NCBI GenBank assembly: GCA_019359745.1
Contig: JAHHGT010000001.1
Span: 186,001-250,000 of the forward strand
DNA from: Aphanothece saxicola GSE-SYN-MK-01-06B
GTDB taxonomy: Bacteria; Cyanobacteriota; Cyanobacteriia; PCC-6307; Cyanobiaceae
DNA length: 64,000 nt
Direction of reading: 5' to 3'
Shown: in pieces, positions 60,937 through 64,000 of the stretch
How the letters are laid out: each line of letters opens with the position of its first letter
Position numbering within the stretch: position 1 is the first letter of the stretch
The notes under the pieces: model-generated
Database searches by the model: none
Told to the model about the DNA's origin: nothing
What the model saw: the letters and a program-made list of their open reading frames with translations, nothing else
Translations under genes and position numbers: made by a program

Positions 60937-61848
60937 CAGCAGGGCCTCGTCGCCGCTGAAATCGGGTGTCCCCGCAGGGCGCAGGGCGTAGTCGTTGGTG
61001 TAGCTGTCGGCCAGGGTGGCCTCCAGGTCGAAGGCCGGCTCCCAGGCCAGCTCCCGCCGCACCCGGTGCGTGTCGGTGAGGAAGTGGGACAGGCGCAGGG
61101 GGAAGGCCTTGCGGGCCTTCTTGTCGAGGCCGGCGGGATCGAAGCTGCGGATCTCCACCGCCTGCGGATCGGTGCCGCAGGCCCGGGCGGCGGCGGCTAC
61201 AAGGCCTCGGAAGCTGATGCCCTGGGAGCCCGTGCAGTTGTAGATGCGGTTCGCGGCGGCGTCCACCTCAATGCAGCGGGCCATGGCGGCGGCCAGGTCG
61301 GCCACATGGCCCAGCTGGGTGATGGTGCTGCCGTCGCCGGGCAGGGCCACCGGCCGGCCGTGCACGATCCGATCGAAGAACCAGCTCTCCACCGGGTTGT
61401 AGTTGCCTGGGCCGACGATGTAGGTGGGCCGGAAGCTGGTGAAGGGGATGCCCTCCTGGCGAAGCCAGGCTTCGGTGTCCAGCTTGCCGGCGTGGCGGCT
61501 CTGGGGATCGGTGGGGGAGTCCTCGTCGAGGGGCCAGAGCTCACTGTCGGCGTACACGCCTGCCGAACTCACGTACACGAGCCGGTGGGAAGGGGGGCCG
61601 GTGCGCGCGATCACCTGGCGGGTGTCCTCCAGGGTGCGGCCGGAGCTGTCGACGATCACATCGAAGGGGCGATCCTGCAGGGCCGCCAGGCCTTCGGCGC
61701 TGCTGCGGTCGCCCTGCAGGTGTTCGATCCCCTCGGGGACGGGCTGGCGCCCGCGGGTGAACAGGCTGAGCTGGTGGCCGGCGGCCAGCAACCGGCCGAC
61801 CAGGGGTCGTCCCACGAAGCGGGTGCCGCCCATCACCAGGATCCTCAT
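60931..61848 (-). CDS. NAD-dependent epimerase/dehydratase (CSP41-like)
   Basis: MRILVMGGTRFVGRPLVGRLLAAGHQLSLFTRGRQP; RLVYVSSAGVYADS; FTSFRPTYIVGPGNYNPVESWFFDRI. Confidence 0.9.
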   Translation of the reverse strand: MRILVMGGTRFVGRPLVGRLLAAGHQLSLFTRGRQPVPEGIEHLQGDRSSAEGLAALQDRPFDVIVDSSGRTLEDTRQVIARTGPPSHRLVYVSSAGVYADSELWPLDEDSPTDPQSRHAGKLDTEAWLRQEGIPFTSFRPTYIVGPGNYNPVESWFFDRIVHGRPVALPGDGSTITQLGHVADLAAAMARCIEVDAAANRIYNCTGSQGISFRGLVAAAARACGTDPQAVEIRSFDPAGLDKKARKAFPLRLSHFLTDTHRVRRELAWEPAFDLEATLADSYTNDYALRPAGTPDFSGDEALLG

Positions 61849-61892
61849 CGCCAAGCCGCATCGGTGAGGGCCATTCAAGCGGCCGGCCGGGA

Positions 61893-62642
61893 TCAGGGGC
61901 CGCAGGGCAGGGGATGGCCCAGTTGCTCGAAGGGCAGGGGCAGCAGTTCCAGCACCACCGTCCCCGGTGGCCCTGAGGCGGGGCCTTCTGCCCCTGGCAG
62001 CCGCAAAGGCTGGTAGGTGCGGCCATCGAAACGCAGTTCCTTCAGCCCATCGGGGGCGCCGTGCAGGCTGGCGGGCAGGGTGAGATCCAGCCAGCCGCGA
62101 TGGCGATTGCTGATCACTTTCAGGGGCGATTGGAACAGGCCGTTCTCCGCCACCAGCTCCAGGCTGCCGTCGACGTCACGGAACACCAGCAGGCTGCAGC
62201 CGCCGCTGGCACAGGCGAAGGAGCCCACCACCACCGCCACGATCTCGAGCCGGCCGTCGCCATCGAGATCGATGCGGTTATGCAGGTAGCGCAGCGGTCC
62301 CACATCGGCGCAGACGGGGCGCTGGGCCGTGGCGCGGGCCTGCTCCCATTCGGTCTGGTCGGGATCGCCGGCCGCCGCCGGGCTGGTCGCCACCGGCCCG
62401 GCGAACAGGCGGGCCCGCAACGCCGCCTCCAGGCGGGCATCGGAGCGGTTGATCGGTGGAATCACCGAACCGGGCGGCGCCAGCGGGGGTGGCCTGTCGC
62501 GGGGATCGGGGCCATCAGGACCCAGCAGGGAGCGGGGCGGAGGCAACGGCGCCGCCAACGGAGGCGGTGCCAGCGGCTGGGCCAGGGCAGGGGTGCAGCA
62601 GCCGATCAGCAGCAGAACAGCAAGCGGCCGCAGCGGCAACAT
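61893..62642 (-). CDS. Secreted proline-rich hypothetical protein
   Basis: Signal peptide [22 protein letters not shown], Pro-rich linker, then [39 protein letters not shown]. Confidence 0.65.
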   Translation of the reverse strand: MLPLRPLAVLLLIGCCTPALAQPLAPPPLAAPLPPPRSLLGPDGPDPRDRPPPLAPPGSVIPPINRSDARLEAALRARLFAGPVATSPAAAGDPDQTEWEQARATAQRPVCADVGPLRYLHNRIDLDGDGRLEIVAVVVGSFACASGGCSLLVFRDVDGSLELVAENGLFQSPLKVISNRHRGWLDLTLPASLHGAPDGLKELRFDGRTYQPLRLPGAEGPASGPPGTVVLELLPLPFEQLGHPLPCGP

Positions 62643-62693
62643 CGGGGAGAGACGGAGGCCTGGCGAATGCCGTCGCCCGCGGATGGGGGCAAG

Positions 62694-62921
62694 TTACGTC
62701 GTTTCCGGCTCCGGGTCGGCTCCGGCCGCGCTGTGCTGCTCCAGGTGGGCCTCGATGCGATCGGCCAGCGCCAGACAGCGGTCCATCTCCTCCCAGAGCA
62801 GCTCCCGTCGCCGCGAAGTGACGGCATAGGAGCGGTGATGCAGATCTCTGCCCTGGTAGCGGAGCGCATCCCGAAGGCGGCGCCAGTCGTCGGGAGCGAG
62901 CACGGGAGGGGGGAGCGTCAT
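62694..62921 (-). CDS. Small hypothetical protein
   Basis: [64 protein letters not shown]. Confidence 0.55.
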   Translation of the reverse strand: MTLPPPVLAPDDWRRLRDALRYQGRDLHHRSYAVTSRRRELLWEEMDRCLALADRIEAHLEQHSAAGADPEPETT

Positions 62922-62987
62922 CGGGGCCGGGCCCTTGGGCAGCGTCATGGCACAGGATGGATCCCTGAGCGGCCCTGTCCCCTGGTC

Positions 62988-63749
62988 ATGCAAGTCATTC
63001 CCGCCATCGATCTGCTCGATGGGCATTGCGTGCGTCTGCATCAGGGCGACTACGACCGGGTGACCCGCTTCAACGACGACCCCGTGGCCCAGGCGCTGGA
63101 ATGGCAGCGCCAGGGGGCCACGCGGCTGCACCTGGTGGATCTCGATGGAGCCAGGAGCGGAACCCCCTGCAACGACGGTGCCGTGCAGGCGATCACGTCG
63201 GCCCTGGCGATTCCGGTGCAGCTCGGGGGGGGCGTGCGCTCGGCGGAACGGGCCGAACAGCTTCTGGGCTGGGGTGTGGATCGGGTCATCCTGGGCACGG
63301 TGGCCATCGAGAACCCGGAGCTGGTGCGCGACCTGGCCGGTCGCCATCCCGGTCGGATCGTGGTCGGAATTGACGCCAAGGAGGGGATGGTGGCCACCCG
63401 CGGCTGGATCGAGCAGAGCACGGTGGAAGCCACCGTCCTGGCCGCCAGCCTCGAGGGCACCGGGGTGGCCGCGATCATCAGCACCGACATCGCCACCGAC
63501 GGCACCCTGGAAGGCCCCAACCTGGCGGCCCTGCGGGCCATGGCCCAGGCCTCCTGCCTGCCGGTGATCGCGTCAGGAGGTGTGGGTTGTCTCACCGATC
63601 TGTTGAGCCTGCTGAGCCTGGAACCCCACGGTGTGACAGGGGTGATCGTGGGACGGGCGCTGTACGACGGCCGGGTGGATCTGGCCGAGGCCCTGCAGGC
63701 CATCGGGGAGCAGCGGCTGCAGGATCCCTTGCAGCTGCCGATCGCCTGA
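62988..63749 (+). CDS. hisA: HisA (phosphoribosylformimino-AICAR isomerase)
   Basis: [63 protein letters not shown]. Confidence 0.96.
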   Translation: MQVIPAIDLLDGHCVRLHQGDYDRVTRFNDDPVAQALEWQRQGATRLHLVDLDGARSGTPCNDGAVQAITSALAIPVQLGGGVRSAERAEQLLGWGVDRVILGTVAIENPELVRDLAGRHPGRIVVGIDAKEGMVATRGWIEQSTVEATVLAASLEGTGVAAIISTDIATDGTLEGPNLAALRAMAQASCLPVIASGGVGCLTDLLSLLSLEPHGVTGVIVGRALYDGRVDLAEALQAIGEQRLQDPLQLPIA

Positions 63750-63832
63750 CCCTCGCCGCCGCTGGGAGGCTGGCCCGTGCCGGTGTTGGTGCAACTGCCC
63801 TATAACAGAACCAATGTTTACGGCGGCAGCGG

Positions 63833-64000
63833 TTGCATCCCTCCACGACCACCCCCGCTTCCGCAGCCGGCGCCAGCCGCGGCGAGGGTGGTGTCCGTGA
63901 ACCGGTGGCCCCAGCCCTGAGCCACGTCGAAGAGGTGTATCAGCGCTGCCGTGATCTGGGCATGCGGCTGAGTCGCCAGCGACGCATGGTGCTTGATCTG
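63833..64000 (+). CDS. Fur-family transcriptional regulator, 5' part only
   Basis: HVEEVYQRCRDLGMRLSRQRRMVLDL runs off the window; start codon uncertain. Confidence 0.7.
   Translation, partial: MHPSTTTPASAAGASRGEGGVREPVAPALSHVEEVYQRCRDLGMRLSRQRRMVLDL

Overview
High-GC cyanobacterial chromosome segment. The mix of chlH, an Hlip, FeoAB, CGLD27 and many cyanobacterial DUF families suggests a Cyanobium/Synechococcus-type picocyanobacterium (inferred from gene content; no search was run). Most of the window is ordinary core genome: cbiX, rsfS, carB, tpiA, folP, apt, dapB, chlH, pstS, feoB, phoX, pdeM, hisA, the start of a fur-family gene, and one initiator tRNA. The most interesting loci are: (1) 35.1-40.7 kb, a large-subunit catalase followed by four overlapping genes (acyl-CoA-dehydrogenase-like, GT2, PIG-L deacetylase, NodS-like methyltransferase), which looks like an uncharacterised biosynthetic cassette; (2) 18.5-19.04 kb, a UmuD-like protein under an apparently perfect cyanobacterial LexA box, with the Ala-Gly cleavage site kept but both catalytic residues replaced; (3) 56.0-58.2 kb, a degenerate sigma-54-activator-type AAA+ domain fused to a membrane polyferredoxin; (4) 46.7-50.2 kb, a locus of two binding-protein-like genes, one carrying a vWA domain, plus a membrane coiled-coil gene; (5) small remnants and regulatory elements (CobW pseudogene, Pho-box-like repeats, HLR1-like site, terminators). 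No CRISPR array, rRNA, intact transposon or recognisable prophage was seen. All family calls come from reading the translations by eye.
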